The notes under the pieces were generated by a model. It did no database searches, was not told the DNA's origin, and was given only the letters and a program-made list of their open reading frames with translations. Position numbers and translations under genes: made by a program. This document shows positions 46,738-57,800 of a stretch of DNA of 64,000 bases, piece by piece. Positions within the stretch are counted from its first letter, which is position 1, and each line of letters begins with the position of its first letter. Source of the DNA: Ettlia oleoabundans (lineage: Eukaryota > Chlorophyta > Chlorophyceae > Chlamydomonadales); contig JAAMXP010000259.1 of NCBI GenBank assembly GCA_019693395.1, positions 44,948-108,947 on the forward strand. Direction: 5' to 3'.

Positions 46738-48475
46738 GGCAACAGCTCTCTTCTGCATCCAGTGGTTTCTAGTGCTAGCGCCATAGAGTGCTGTGGTAGC
46801 AGACTATGCTGCTGCAATATGTCAATAGGTGCAACGAATCCCCACTGGCTCCAACTTCTGTGCATCTGCCTCAGTCCCTCAGTGCCAGAAGTATATAAAC
46901 AGCAACTCCACCATCTTCGAACACAGCAAATGAATCGATGCCTCACATTATTTTATTTCAACTCATTTCAGCCGATTGTTAGGTCATCTCGTTCCTCACT
47001 TTGTATAGTATATTTTGCCGCTACTCCAGCGGCCTCTACTTGTTGCTGCTTTTGTACGCCTTATATATCTACACAGTGCAACAACCACTGACAGAAAGGC
47101 TGGAAAAAGACTTGTGCTGGACCGGCAGCATGCTGGCATCAAAGGTTAAAAGTGTGATGCATCATGAACGGAGAGGTTGGCAACCAACAGCACACTAGCA
47201 ATAAATGCGACTAATTGGCAACCAGTTATGTATCCCAGTCTGAAGTAATGTTTCCTCCTGTTTGAGCTTTTGGCGGCATATGGTGGGATTGGCGGCATAT
47301 GGTGGCAACAGCTGTAACACAGTAATCATCCAGGAAAGCAAGCGATTGGTACCTGCGGCAGAGCACCTGTTGCTCCAACGGGCTGTTGCAGTGACAGACC
47401 TCTGCTGCTTGTGCCTGCCCAATGGCTCGGCTCCTTAGAACAAATGTGCAGGTCGTTTGCTTACATAAACGGTTGAGCAAACACTTAGGCACGCAAGCTC
47501 AGAACACACTGTCACAGGGTGTGGCGTGGAGGTAGGTGGGTCACACATTGGCAGCCTGGCGGTGAAAGCACAGTGGAGCTGTTACAAAACCAGATAAGCA
47601 AAGCAGTAGCAGCAGAGAGTGCACTGCTGACACTCGGGAGTGTGACAGGCGTGGACATAGAGCGAGTGCATGGGATCGGAGGGCTTATATGATTGGTACA
47701 GAGCAACACAGGGAGGAGCCAAAACAGAAGGTAAGAGTTGCAGCTGTGCAGCTCAGAGGGTGTGTATTAACTACCAGAGCCACACCAAGCTAAAGATGGG
47801 TTCCTTGCAATGCAGCATGGGGCAGGGAACAGATGGTGGGTGGCGGGTGGTAGCAGCAGGGGGTGGGAGTGGGAAGGTGTCACAAATTTTAAACGAGCCC
47901 TTAAGGGAAGGAAAGGAACGCACGCAAAACTGTCAGCGACAGGGACTAGGCGCTGAGGAATACACGGAAAATTCCCTCTCCCAGGAGGGCTACTACACAC
48001 ACGTAGACATGCTTTGGGCATTCAGCATGCGGCGTTCAGGATAATGCTGTGAATTCCTCCACCCAGGCATTGGTAGGTGCATGCATGCACACTACAGCTG
48101 AAACAGAGAGGCTGCGGCAGGCTGCACGGGTTGGAACACAAAACTGTTGAGTAAAATGAGCGTGAGTCTGTGGACGCTCGCTTCTTCGGCTCATGGGTTT
48201 GGGGCGGTTCGATGGCCTGCTAGGCCCGGCACGTTTATCAAATGGAAGCTCCCGGGCGCTGTGCACTCATACTGGCAAGGACGGCAGCTGGCAGGCCGCT
48301 GAGCTGAAACCTCACTCAACTTGAGGCAAGGCTCAGCACTGAGTCATGCCAGCAGCTGGCTCTTGCAACAAGGGCTGGCTGGGCTCCTCTCCAAGCTGAC
48401 CATGCTGAGCCTGAAGGGAACGTTCGAAGGTGTGCCAGCTGTTGCCAGCTGGCAGCACCTCGCGGCAGCGCCAGC
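46738..48475. other. 1.7 kb gap with no recognisable gene
   Basis: It lies between the 3' ends of the convergent ELIP and WD-repeat genes. It contains a TGTAA at 47313-47317 (possible ELIP signal, 576 bases past the stop), a TTACA at 47582-47586 (possible WD-gene signal), and the short tandem repeat at 47271. Open frames here are short and featureless. Confidence 0.5.
47271..47305. repeat. Two-copy tandem repeat, 19-base period
   Basis: TGGCGGCATATGGTGG occurs at 47271-47286 and again at 47290-47305, separated by GAT. Confidence 0.85.
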
Positions 48476-51400
48476 TCAGCACAGCTCGTAGGCGGGGAAG
48501 CCGCGCCTGCCCATGATGTCAACATCATAAGCTGCAGCAAAGTTGTGGCAGATGGGAGAAGTAAGCGATGTGAGCGAGAGTACTAACACTTCCTGCTGAG
48601 ATACATGCAGCCTGTGTGTGAGCGTTTATTGACCCTGACATAAAGACATTGCGACGTAAAGACATTGTTGCTGTTGAACAATTGCAAAACAATGTGCTGC
48701 TTTCCGAAGCAGATGAAATGCTCTGGATGCAAACACAATCACCTGCAATGCCGCCCTCAGTGCCCACATACAAGCGGCGCCCGGATGGAGAGAAGGCCAG
48801 GCCGCTGATGTCGGGATCACAGTCGCCCTGCGCCCCCACGTCAAGCACCTGCGATGCGGAAAAAAATGCGAGCAGAGTGGAAAGCAGGGCAGGTCATGCA
48901 GGATTCAGGCAGCATAGCAGAGGAGCAGGAATGATTGACTTTGCCGGCAGCAGGGCAGGGTTGTTGGCAGCCAGCCAAGTGCTGCTGCTGGCAACCAGTC
49001 CGGTGCATGTCCACAAAGAACCACATACCCACAGCCTCACCTGCTGTCTGTCCCACATGCGGCAGTCCACCACGTGGCAGCGGTTGCGGTGCTCAGCAAA
49101 GGCCAGCATGTCCAGCGGGGCGGGGCTGAACTTCACATTGCGGCACGCCTGCAGCGCAAATGACAGGCAGGGCAGCAGCAGGGTTTGGGGGCATGTTGTT
49201 GCTGAGGGCATCAGCCAATAGGAGGCAAGCAGGGACAAGGACAGCGGCCAGGTGCAGGCAGCTAAAGAGAGAGCTGCATCGAGAGCGAGAAACTGTGGCT
49301 GCATGCACGCAGAACGCTGCTACAGCTCCGGTACGGGCAGCTCGCACCAAAAATGGCGTGCCACCACACATGAACGTCAGCGGCTGCCATGCGCCGGCCC
49401 GCCAGTGGAGCCGTGCACAAGCAGGCTGTCAGGATGGGCCGCCACCAACCCCGACCAGTACCAGCCGGCGGCAGCAGCAGCAGTAACACCCTGGTGGCAG
49501 CACTGGACAGCAGCAAGAGCGCAGAAATGGCACGATGGAATCGCTGGAAGAGCGCAAGGGTGCAAGCCAGGCAACGGGGAAAACACTTGAACGGCGGGGT
49601 CAGCTTACCAGGGGGGCGTGGTACTTTGCAACCACGTGCCGACCACGGTGATCCCACACAGCAGTGTTGCCGTCCTGGAACGCCGCGGCAAACAGCGAAC
49701 CTATGGCAGGCCGGACGGGCGAACAGGCGCAGGTCCAGTGTGGACCCATACAGCAGGCAAGCAGGTTGGATAGGGTACAGATGTGGACCAGCTTGGCTGC
49801 ACACCCGTTGAGCTGCTGTTCCCCAGATGAAAACAGCGGCAAATGGATGCTGCGCGTAACGAAAGCCATTTACTCATCCACAGCAGTCTATGCATAGACA
49901 ACATAAGGCATGAAGTCTGCAGTTCAACCTGGGCAGACAGGACATCCACGCACCTGCAGCGTTCCAAGTGCAGCACATGCCGGCATCTGCTGCTTCCGTG
50001 TACACGGCTGTCTGGCGGTAGCACGTGGGCGTAGCCTGGTACAGGTAGGTGTGGCGGTTGTCGCCCACACACACAAGGTGCCTGCCAAGTAGACAGTAAG
50101 AGTCAAGCGGGCAGGGCCGGCATGAGGGCGGCAGCAGGTTAGCTGCAGGTAGGTGGATGAACTGGTGACAGGACAGACGACAGGCACCCTGTGCTCTGGG
50201 GGAGCGGCAGCAGACTCTTGCGGTGTGGGGTGGGGGTTGGGCGCGGCCGCGGGGCGGCAGGACGGCATCCGCCATTACGGGCGGAAGCGCCGCACGGACG
50301 CGGGCACGCCTGCGCGCAACGGTTGCAACCTGCTGTGTGCACCCACCTGCCGCAGGGGCTGAGGGCGCAGTAGTTGATGGCCACCGGGCAGCGAAGCATG
50401 GTAACCGGCGCCCCCGCAGGCAGGCCATACACCTTGATTGAGTCGTCATTGTTGCAAACAAACAGGCGCAGCTGCAAGTTAGGGCAGGACAGCTTGACTA
50501 AGGGCAGGGGACTGAGTTGTTGTGGCTGATACCAGGCACATTTACGAAGCAGGCGGAGAGGGTCATGGTAGGAGTGCATCACAGCCCAACAACATGGCCA
50601 CTCTGAATGAAGATCGCTGCAACCCATGTGCTCGCATGCCGTCGCCACAATTCACCATTCAGGAGCAACAAACAACAAAAGAACAGCCGTGGGCGCGGAA
50701 GTGGAATGAGGAAGCCAGCAGATAACGGCCCTATGGAACCGCCTCTTGATGGCCGTCACCATTTACAACACACCTGCTGCGAGGCGTCCCGAGCGATATG
50801 CAGCGCGTTGTTGACCGAGCCGCCACACAGCCCCTTGTACACTATCTCGCCGCCAGCCATGCGTCGCACATCCAGCTGGCTGTTCTGTCCGCCAGCTGCT
50901 ATGTAGCCATGACCCACAGTCATGCTGGTGGGCTGCAACGGAACAGAGGAGAGGACGGGGAACGCAGGGGAGAAAAAGGGTTGTTGTGGCTGGGTGCTGG
51001 GTGGGTGGGGAATTGGTGCAATTTTGTACAATAAACTGGCAGCAGTGGGCAGGGCACCTGTCCAGCCCTGTCCCTGTGCCTGTACCTTTCACAAGAGCTC
51101 GGGGTGCACCCTATGTCCCCCACCAGCTCCTCCCCCCATCACGGCACACCGGTCCTTGCACTGCCACAAGGATGCCTGCTGCTAGTGCTGCTTGCTCACC
51201 TCATAGCTCAATTCTTGCACCACACTGGTGGAGCTAGTGCTGAGGTCATGCAGCAGCGTCCTGTAATTTGAAACAAAGAAACGGGCACCAATAAGCGGGA
51301 TGGGTTGCTCCAGCTTGCCTTAGCATCGTGCTGGGGGGATCAGGGTCTGCAGGATCTGGTTCTAGCGCTGGTGCTGTTGCCAGTCAGGAACTTGAACCAC

Positions 51401-52265
51401 ATCAGAGAAGGTGCAGAGATGGGGAAACACCAGGGCAGGCTGGGGCATGGGCCGGACCTAGCAGTCAGGCCTAGCAGCTGACAGGTAGGCAGCCACCTGC
51501 AGATTTGCAGGAAACCGGGGTGGCTCACTTGTGGCGGTACACACAGTACAGCTCATCGTCTCGCTGTGGGCAGTGCACCAAATCCCGTAGCTGCCAGTGC
51601 TGGATGGTGGCGCCGCGGTCTGCAAAGGAAGCGGCGGCGGGAAGCATGGTGCGGGATTGGGAAGGTGACATGCAGGCAGGTAGTGCACAATGTGCTGAAG
51701 TTAGATAGAGTGCGCAGTACAATGGCTGCCAAAGTGAACCTGCTTGCTGCACGGAATGCACAACACTGCGTGGGGCTGCGCGAGTGCGCTGGAGCACTTT
51801 GGTGGCGGGACGGCGGCAACTGGTGCCGCTCGGGGGGCGCAGCAACCCGGCCGGCTGCCAAAGCCATGCAAACCCCGTATCGAGGCCGACCTTTTGCGGT
51901 GCTCTGTACATTTCTCGCTCACCATAAGTGGTTGCGTAGTTCAGCAGACCACAGCCCGCCGCCCCTGAACACCGCTGCTGCCCCATGTTTCTCCCCGGGG
52001 TGTATGCGGCGCGGTGCAGAGCAGGATACGCAGGAGCAACGGTGCTTGAAGCTTGGGTCCAGCGTATGGGGGCGAACCGAGCAGGAGCGCAAAGAGGGCT
52101 TTGGTCGGGGTGGACAAGGTCGCCTGCTGGCCGTTCTAGAGCCCTTGGAATTGAATTTGAGAAGCGGCAGGCCTTCTCTGATGTATCTTTGAGGGACCTT
52201 GGGAAATCGTGCCCCCGTGGCGGCGCTTCCAGGTGGCGCGTGGGGGTGAAGCGGCGAATTGGCAT
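48476..52265 (-). CDS. WD-repeat protein with DUF2415-like C-terminal motif
   Basis: Similar to uncharacterised fungal WD proteins such as fission yeast C2A9.03 (recalled, not searched). Exons (descending): 52265-51923, 51619-51529, 51260-51200, 50932-50774, 50471-50347, 50081-49954, 49700-49609, 49148-49041, 48848-48743, 48531-48476. The total is 1269 nt, giving 422 residues. WD blades are visible: LFVCNNDDSIKVYGLPAG, HLVCVGDNRHTYLYQ, SLFAAAFQDGNTAVWDHRG and NVKFSPAPLDMLAFAEH. The end has DISGLAFSPSGRRLYVGTEG followed by YDVDIMGRRGFPAYELC, the most conserved part. The N-terminal 93 residues before MGQQRC are an in-frame, Arg/Pro-rich extension; the true start may be that internal ATG at about 51988. 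Function unknown. Confidence 0.85.
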
Positions 52266-52709
52266 GCGCGCTCCCGCCCACCGACTTTGATATGACTGTG
52301 TCAAGCAATTCAGGGACGCCCATGTTGGGGCTGGCCTCTCAAGGGTGGCAAGGGTGCAAGTGGCGGCGGTGGAGGGAAGGTCGACGGCTCTTGCAAGTGC
52401 TTGCTTGACCACTTACATGTGCCTGGCGGAGTGCCAGTCAACCATTCTTAAGCGCCACCATAGTAATCAGTAAACAGTCTTCATACGAGTAGTATAGACA
52501 GATATAATAACCAGACCTTTGCCAACTCGAAGGAAGCACAGCTGGCATGGGGAGTTTGATGCCGCACACCGACGCAGCGGCGGGAAGGAAGTGCAGTGCC
52601 ATTTCAAAAATGATGAGCAGCACGTCCAGGCAGCCACATCGTTGTGGCCACCAGTGTGAACACATCAGCTCCGCTGAGTGGGTTGTGCTGCCATCATGGC
52701 TGCCGTGTT
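52266..52709. other. Intergenic between acylphosphatase and WD-repeat gene (same strand)
   Basis: 444 bases holding the acylphosphatase 3' UTR, with a minus-strand TGTAA at 52413-52417 about 293 bases past its stop, and the WD-gene promoter. Confidence 0.5.
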
Positions 52710-53610
52710 CTACCGTCGCCGAGTGGTGAAGCTGGGATACTCTAGGGCCACCACCTCCCGCTCATTCCAAAAGTCGCACCGCTCAATAACAGATTGGGGC
52801 GACCCTTTGGTGGACAGCCAGTCCTGCAGATCCCGGTTGTTGGGCTGGCAGGTGCCGTGGGCGAATGCAATTGGACCTCAGGCAGCCAAGCTGGCGCATG
52901 GTAAAGCTGTATAAGGCGGCAACAGGCTAAGCAGTGGGTGCAGATTAAGCTGCTTCAACTGCAGGACTCGATACTTTGGATGCCTTCAGGAGCAAAACTA
53001 GGAACCGCAAAGCAAAAGCGGCTGCCTTCGGGCCCTGCCGGCAGCAGGACAGTTGCGAAAGACGGTGAGGAATTTCCCACCTTCATTTCCTCCACGGACA
53101 CATCCTTGCCTTGTATTTCGCCCTTGACTGTGCGCTGTAAGCAAGCAACACGGGCTACAGGGATTGTGAGGACGAGGGAAAGACAGAACATATGCTTTGC
53201 TGCTTGGCATGAGCAGGCACGAAGTGCATGCTGCATGCCCCTCCTGGTGAACACACCTGCGGCGTGTTTTGGCACCACCCCACGATGCCTAACTGCCGTG
53301 CTTTGTCCTCTGTGTGTGCTCTAAACCACACTCCTTGCACTGCATGTGGCAGAAGCACGGTGTATCTCAGTGTTGGCAGCAGACAGCTGGCGTGCCTGCC
53401 AACAGCAGGCGGCAGAGGGTGGCAGTGCATGTGAGGCAGGCGACTGGCTGAACGGTGAGGCTCACGTGATGCTGGGCGCGGAACCCTACCTATGCCGTGC
53501 ACTTCAAACTCAGCAGCCTTGTACATTCGCACCACGGAACCCGCTCGCCGAAAACTTGCGGTGCGGCGCAGCAAGCCCGAGGGACCGCCCACTTGAAGAC
53601 CTAGTTTCAT
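52710..53610 (-). CDS. Acylphosphatase
   Basis: Small enzyme that hydrolyses acyl phosphates such as 1,3-bisphosphoglycerate. Exons (descending): 53610-53490, 53339-53257, 53134-53081, 52823-52710. The total is 372 nt, giving 123 residues. The catalytic loop reads HGIVQGVWFR, with catalytic Arg at residue 47. Asn 65 (GWCQNT) sits 18 residues later, the same spacing as the catalytic Arg/Asn pair of animal enzymes. Then come TVKGEIQG and WLSTKGSPQSVIERCDF. The usual G-R-V-Q-G-V loop has Ile in place of the Arg. A 25-residue Arg/Ser-rich extension precedes the usual start (MYKAAEFEV), suggesting organelle targeting or an internal start at Met29. Confidence 0.92.
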
Positions 53611-54816
53611 GAGATCGGAGTTATGTCCGCTGGTAAGAGCCAGTTTTACTTGATGGCCATGGCAAGGCACAGCTGGCGCCAAGTAAGCTGGCGCGGCCGC
53701 CGATTCACTTGGCGGCTACCACAGCCTCATAAGATGCAGCACTGCAGCATCGTGCTAACACATCCCTTGTTAAGGTTACACCATTTTGAGACCTTGTTTT
53801 GCAAAATGTTTTGCAGAAGGAAGAGTTCTGACCCCAATGCTGAATATTTAGTGAAGTCTTGGCAGGACAGTGTGTGCAGGCAGGCCCAGCCTGGATGTAA
53901 TGTACTGACGGGACAGGGCAGCGCATGGTGCCTGGCTCTATGGCTGTCTGGGGTGCTGTGTGGGAGGGTCACATCACAAACCTTGCACGGCACTACCTCC
54001 GTATCAATCCAAGCGCTGGGGAAATCTGTCCATTCTGATAGTATTAGGGCTTTGCTGCAAACGGCTACTAAAAATACCCACACCACTGAATGAGACGACA
54101 TTTACACCCACCTGCCTGTAACTGAGCATCTCCAACATAAATGTGCAGCATCAGAGATGCACTCAACTTGAACCCCGGCTGGAAGAATCAAGTGTAGACA
54201 CAGTCGCATCAGCGCACTCAACAGAGCAGAGATGTGAATACTGGGTTGTGTTTTTACAGAAATGAAACAAGGAGGCCGCAAGTTGTCTTCCATCCATGTC
54301 ACCTTCATGCTGCTTCTGCAACTTCTGCCGCGATAGCCAGGCGGGCACCCATACAACCCTCAAACATGCCAGTGCTCCACTGTTACCCCAACAAAACTCA
54401 CCATCACTTCCAAGTGCCTTTGAAGGTATAACTGTCTGCATTACATTGCCATCGAGATGTAACAAGGACAGCGATGGACACTTCATAGGGTCGCTGCTTG
54501 CATGAGCGGCTGGGTAGTAGCAAGTCCGCCAAGAGTCAAGCTCAGGTGAAGACAGGCCAGGGCGAGATGCAGGGCCCGAATTATGAAATTGGAATTGTAA
54601 AGTTTTGATGTTCGCAATCAAGGTTTGGCAGTCGAGCCTGCCACAAGGAACAAGGAAAGCGCTGCGAAGGGGGAGGTCAGCAGCAGCAGCGCAGAGAGGG
54701 GCAATTTGTCAATGCTACAGGAGATACATCTTGTGCAAAAATGCCAAACATTAAACAAGCCGGTGAGAGCAAAAAGGAAGAGACCCACACAGCACTGGTT
54801 AGGCGGACAAGAGTCG
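53611..54816. other. 1.2 kb between fusion gene and acylphosphatase, no recognisable gene
   Basis: It contains the 3' UTR of the minus-strand fusion gene (a TTACA at 54441-54445 is a plausible TGTAA signal, about 372 bases past the stop) and the acylphosphatase upstream region. A few 100-150-codon minus-strand open frames (54163-54621, 53727-54101) have no domain and no family match. Confidence 0.5.
54441..54445 (-). terminator. TGTAA polyadenylation signal for the glycosyltransferase-methyltransferase gene
   Basis: TTACA on the plus strand, about 372 bases beyond the stop at 54817. Confidence 0.4.
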
Positions 54817-57800
54817 CTATCCAACAGGCAGCCCTGCGCCGCTCGCCTGCTGCTGCTGCTGCTGCTCTTGCTGGACTTCCTTGCGCTGCTGCTTCGGAAA
54901 AACCTCTTGCCTGGAGGCACCGTCCCCGGAGCTGCTGTCCGTGCCACCAGCGTTGCCTGCTGCAGCAGCCAGGTCTAACACAGCGGCTGCAGTGCGGTTA
55001 GCGGCAGGATCTGCCACCATCAAAGCTGCCTCTGCCAGCGCTTGTGCCACGACATCCGGCACTCCAAACTCATCAATACCTCCATGCAGCCTACTGCTCT
55101 GTTCAGCCTCGGGCGCCGCACTACGGGTTGTGCTGCCACCACCACTGCTGCTGCTGCTAGAGGTGCTACTAATGTTGGCCCCAGCTGCCCGATTCACAAA
55201 GAGCAGAGTTTCCGGGTACGATCCGCTGGCTCTTTCCAGCAGCAGGGAGAAGTGCTGCGGTAGCAGGCGGCACCAAGTGGGCTGCCGCAGGCCGGCGAGG
55301 TCCTCCGGTCGAATGCCGCCCCGCCGCCTGCGGACCAGGCAGGTTACCAGGCAGGGAAGAAAGCAGCATGGCACGTGAGTGGGCCAGTCTAACAGTCGGG
55401 ATTGAGCCGCATTTGCCAGCAGATTCATGTGCCAAAACACAGTATTGACAGTGGATTGGAGCTCATACTTTAGGGCTGTACACTGTCTCAGGCAGCACAT
55501 GACTATCACGTGTCAAGCGACCATTATATTCGCAAGCAAAGGGTGTCGTATGCAAACTCATGACAGGCTTAAAAGCTTCCCGCATGAAACCCTGCAACCA
55601 TAACCTGCAGCACCCAATAAACAGCCCAGGCCGCAGCACCGTATCCCCAATCCAGCAACAGCGGCAGCTCTCCTGCTGCTGTGCGCCCCACCTGATGCCG
55701 TAGGTGATGCTGTACCAGCGTTCATCGCACACGTAGCCGCTGTGGGAGATGTCCCGGTAGCCCAGGTCGTACAGCCTGTGCCAGGTCAAACAGGCGGGAG
55801 ATGTGTAGTGATGCCATTTCAGCAAGGTCGTTGCTACGTCAGCGGGCGGATGGCCAGGGCGCAGGCCGCTGGCAATCACGTGGCTTGCCCGCATGCCAAA
55901 CAAGCAGCAATCGCACAGCAGTGCATTCACAGGCCAACAATAAACCAGAGTACCATTGAAGGCAGCACAATGATTTGCTGCATGCTGCATGAGGTAGCAA
56001 AACAAGTAACTGGCAGGAGCAGATAGGAGCAGCTAATACTGTTCAAGCCAGGCCCTCACCACTCTACGAGCTTCAGCGGCTGCCGCCATCCCGCCGACCG
56101 CATGGCCGCTGGGTTCCACTCCACAGCCACCACCGGCGGCCGGTTGGGGCGCTCCAGCAGCGGCGCAAAGCCCTGCAGCACAAACCCTTCCCAGCCATTG
56201 GCTGCAAAGAGGGAGAAGTGGATATGAGAAACAATAGTTACCAGGCGCGACCATTACACAGTTGTACGAGGGTCAAGTGGCAGGTGAGTGCGGTGAAAGC
56301 TGTCGCAGGTAGAGGAAGCAGCTCAAGAGGACTCAAGTGGAGTCAACAGCAACTGCTCAATGGAAATGTGCTTAGCCAGCAGCCTATGTGCAATGCAAAC
56401 ACCCACATACGTACCTGACACTCGCAATGCCGCTATGCGGTCGGTCTCGGGTACCGCCCAGGATCCCGCCGACCGCCGCACCATGAGCTGGCAGGCATCT
56501 GCCGGCATGGAGTGAACCTCTGCCGGCCCGTAACCCCGCTGCACCTCCACATCTGCTGCTGCTGCTGCACTACTGCCGCTGCTGCCCTGCTTGGGCAGGA
56601 CGCAGGTGTAGCCCTCCTGCTCTGGTGAACCAAGTGGCTCCTTGTGCACCTGTCGGGAAGAAATTAGCAATCAATTTAGCAACGTGGAAAGAAGCCGACA
56701 GGAAATTGCTAATGAGGGCCGGCCATAATGGCCCAGAGACGGAGTGCATACTGCGCACACTTATGCTGTGCACAGCTGATGAGTGCAGGCACAGTACAGG
56801 AGTGCTTCAAAGCAGGGTTTCAGCAGAACGGCGGAAAAAGAGACAGATCAATAAGCAGGGAGGTTGAAACAGCAAGGTAGTATATCCAGCCCACAGCAGC
56901 CCTGACACCAGCACCACCAACAGCGGCAGCATTTGCCCACCTGCACAAGGTGCTCGAAGCCATTGTGCTGCACGCTGGCTTCTAAAGCTTCAAGGCTGGC
57001 GGGGCCAAGCTCAAAGGCGTGCACCCGGTGGCCACGTGCCGCTGCTGCAAGCGAGAGCAGGCCGTAACCCGCACCCACGTCTGCGCAAAGCAGCAGCGGC
57101 GATGCAAAGCAGCGCAAGGTTGGCAACAATTGAATGCAAACTGGCTTAACGTAAGCAGCAGGTATGCCAGAGATGGACAGGGCCGTGAATGGGATTAACT
57201 CAAAGCAAGTCCTAAAGAGACTTTTCAAATAAAGCCTTTCCACGCGTTCTTCAGCACAGTGCCGATCCAGCCTACGCACCTACAAGAACGTTGCGCCTTT
57301 TGCCTGCGCCTCGCATGCTGCCCACCACAGCATCCGCCAAGCTAGGCCGCCGCGACGGCTGCACCGAGGGTTGCCAGCTGCCGTGCGTGGTGACAGCAGC
57401 TGACACATCAGCACCGCTCTGCCGCTCGCCATGCCCAGCACGGTGGGTGAGCAGGTCAAAGGGCGGGTTAAAGTCGACCGACACAGGGTACAGCTGTACC
57501 GCTGCATCCCGCTGCTCCATAGTACTGAGCTGCTCCTGTAGTGCATCCCGGCTGCGGTACTGCCAGCGCCGCGCCATCTCAGTTGTTACATCCTGGACCG
57601 TCACCTGCCACGGCCGCTGGCTGCTGCAGAGATAAGTGGAGGGGAACAAGGCATCAAATCAGGATCTAAGCAGCTAAGGAAGAAGTGATCAACGCAACTG
57701 ACAGCCTGACAATCAACCTTCACTGTGGTTTGGAGAAGCCGTAGGCTGAATGTGCTGAAGAAAAAGCCACCCACGCTACCCAGGTACCAGCGGCAGCCCA

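Noticed and set aside
45678..46946. 422-codon minus-strand frame over the ELIP gene
   Set aside because: It covers the ELIP exons on the opposite strand, where the transit peptide and chlorophyll-binding motifs are unmistakable.
51525..52412. 295-codon continuous minus-strand frame
   Set aside because: The part from about 51922 to 51620 reads through an intron with good GTGAGC and TTTGCAG sites. Only its ends are exons of the WD-repeat gene.
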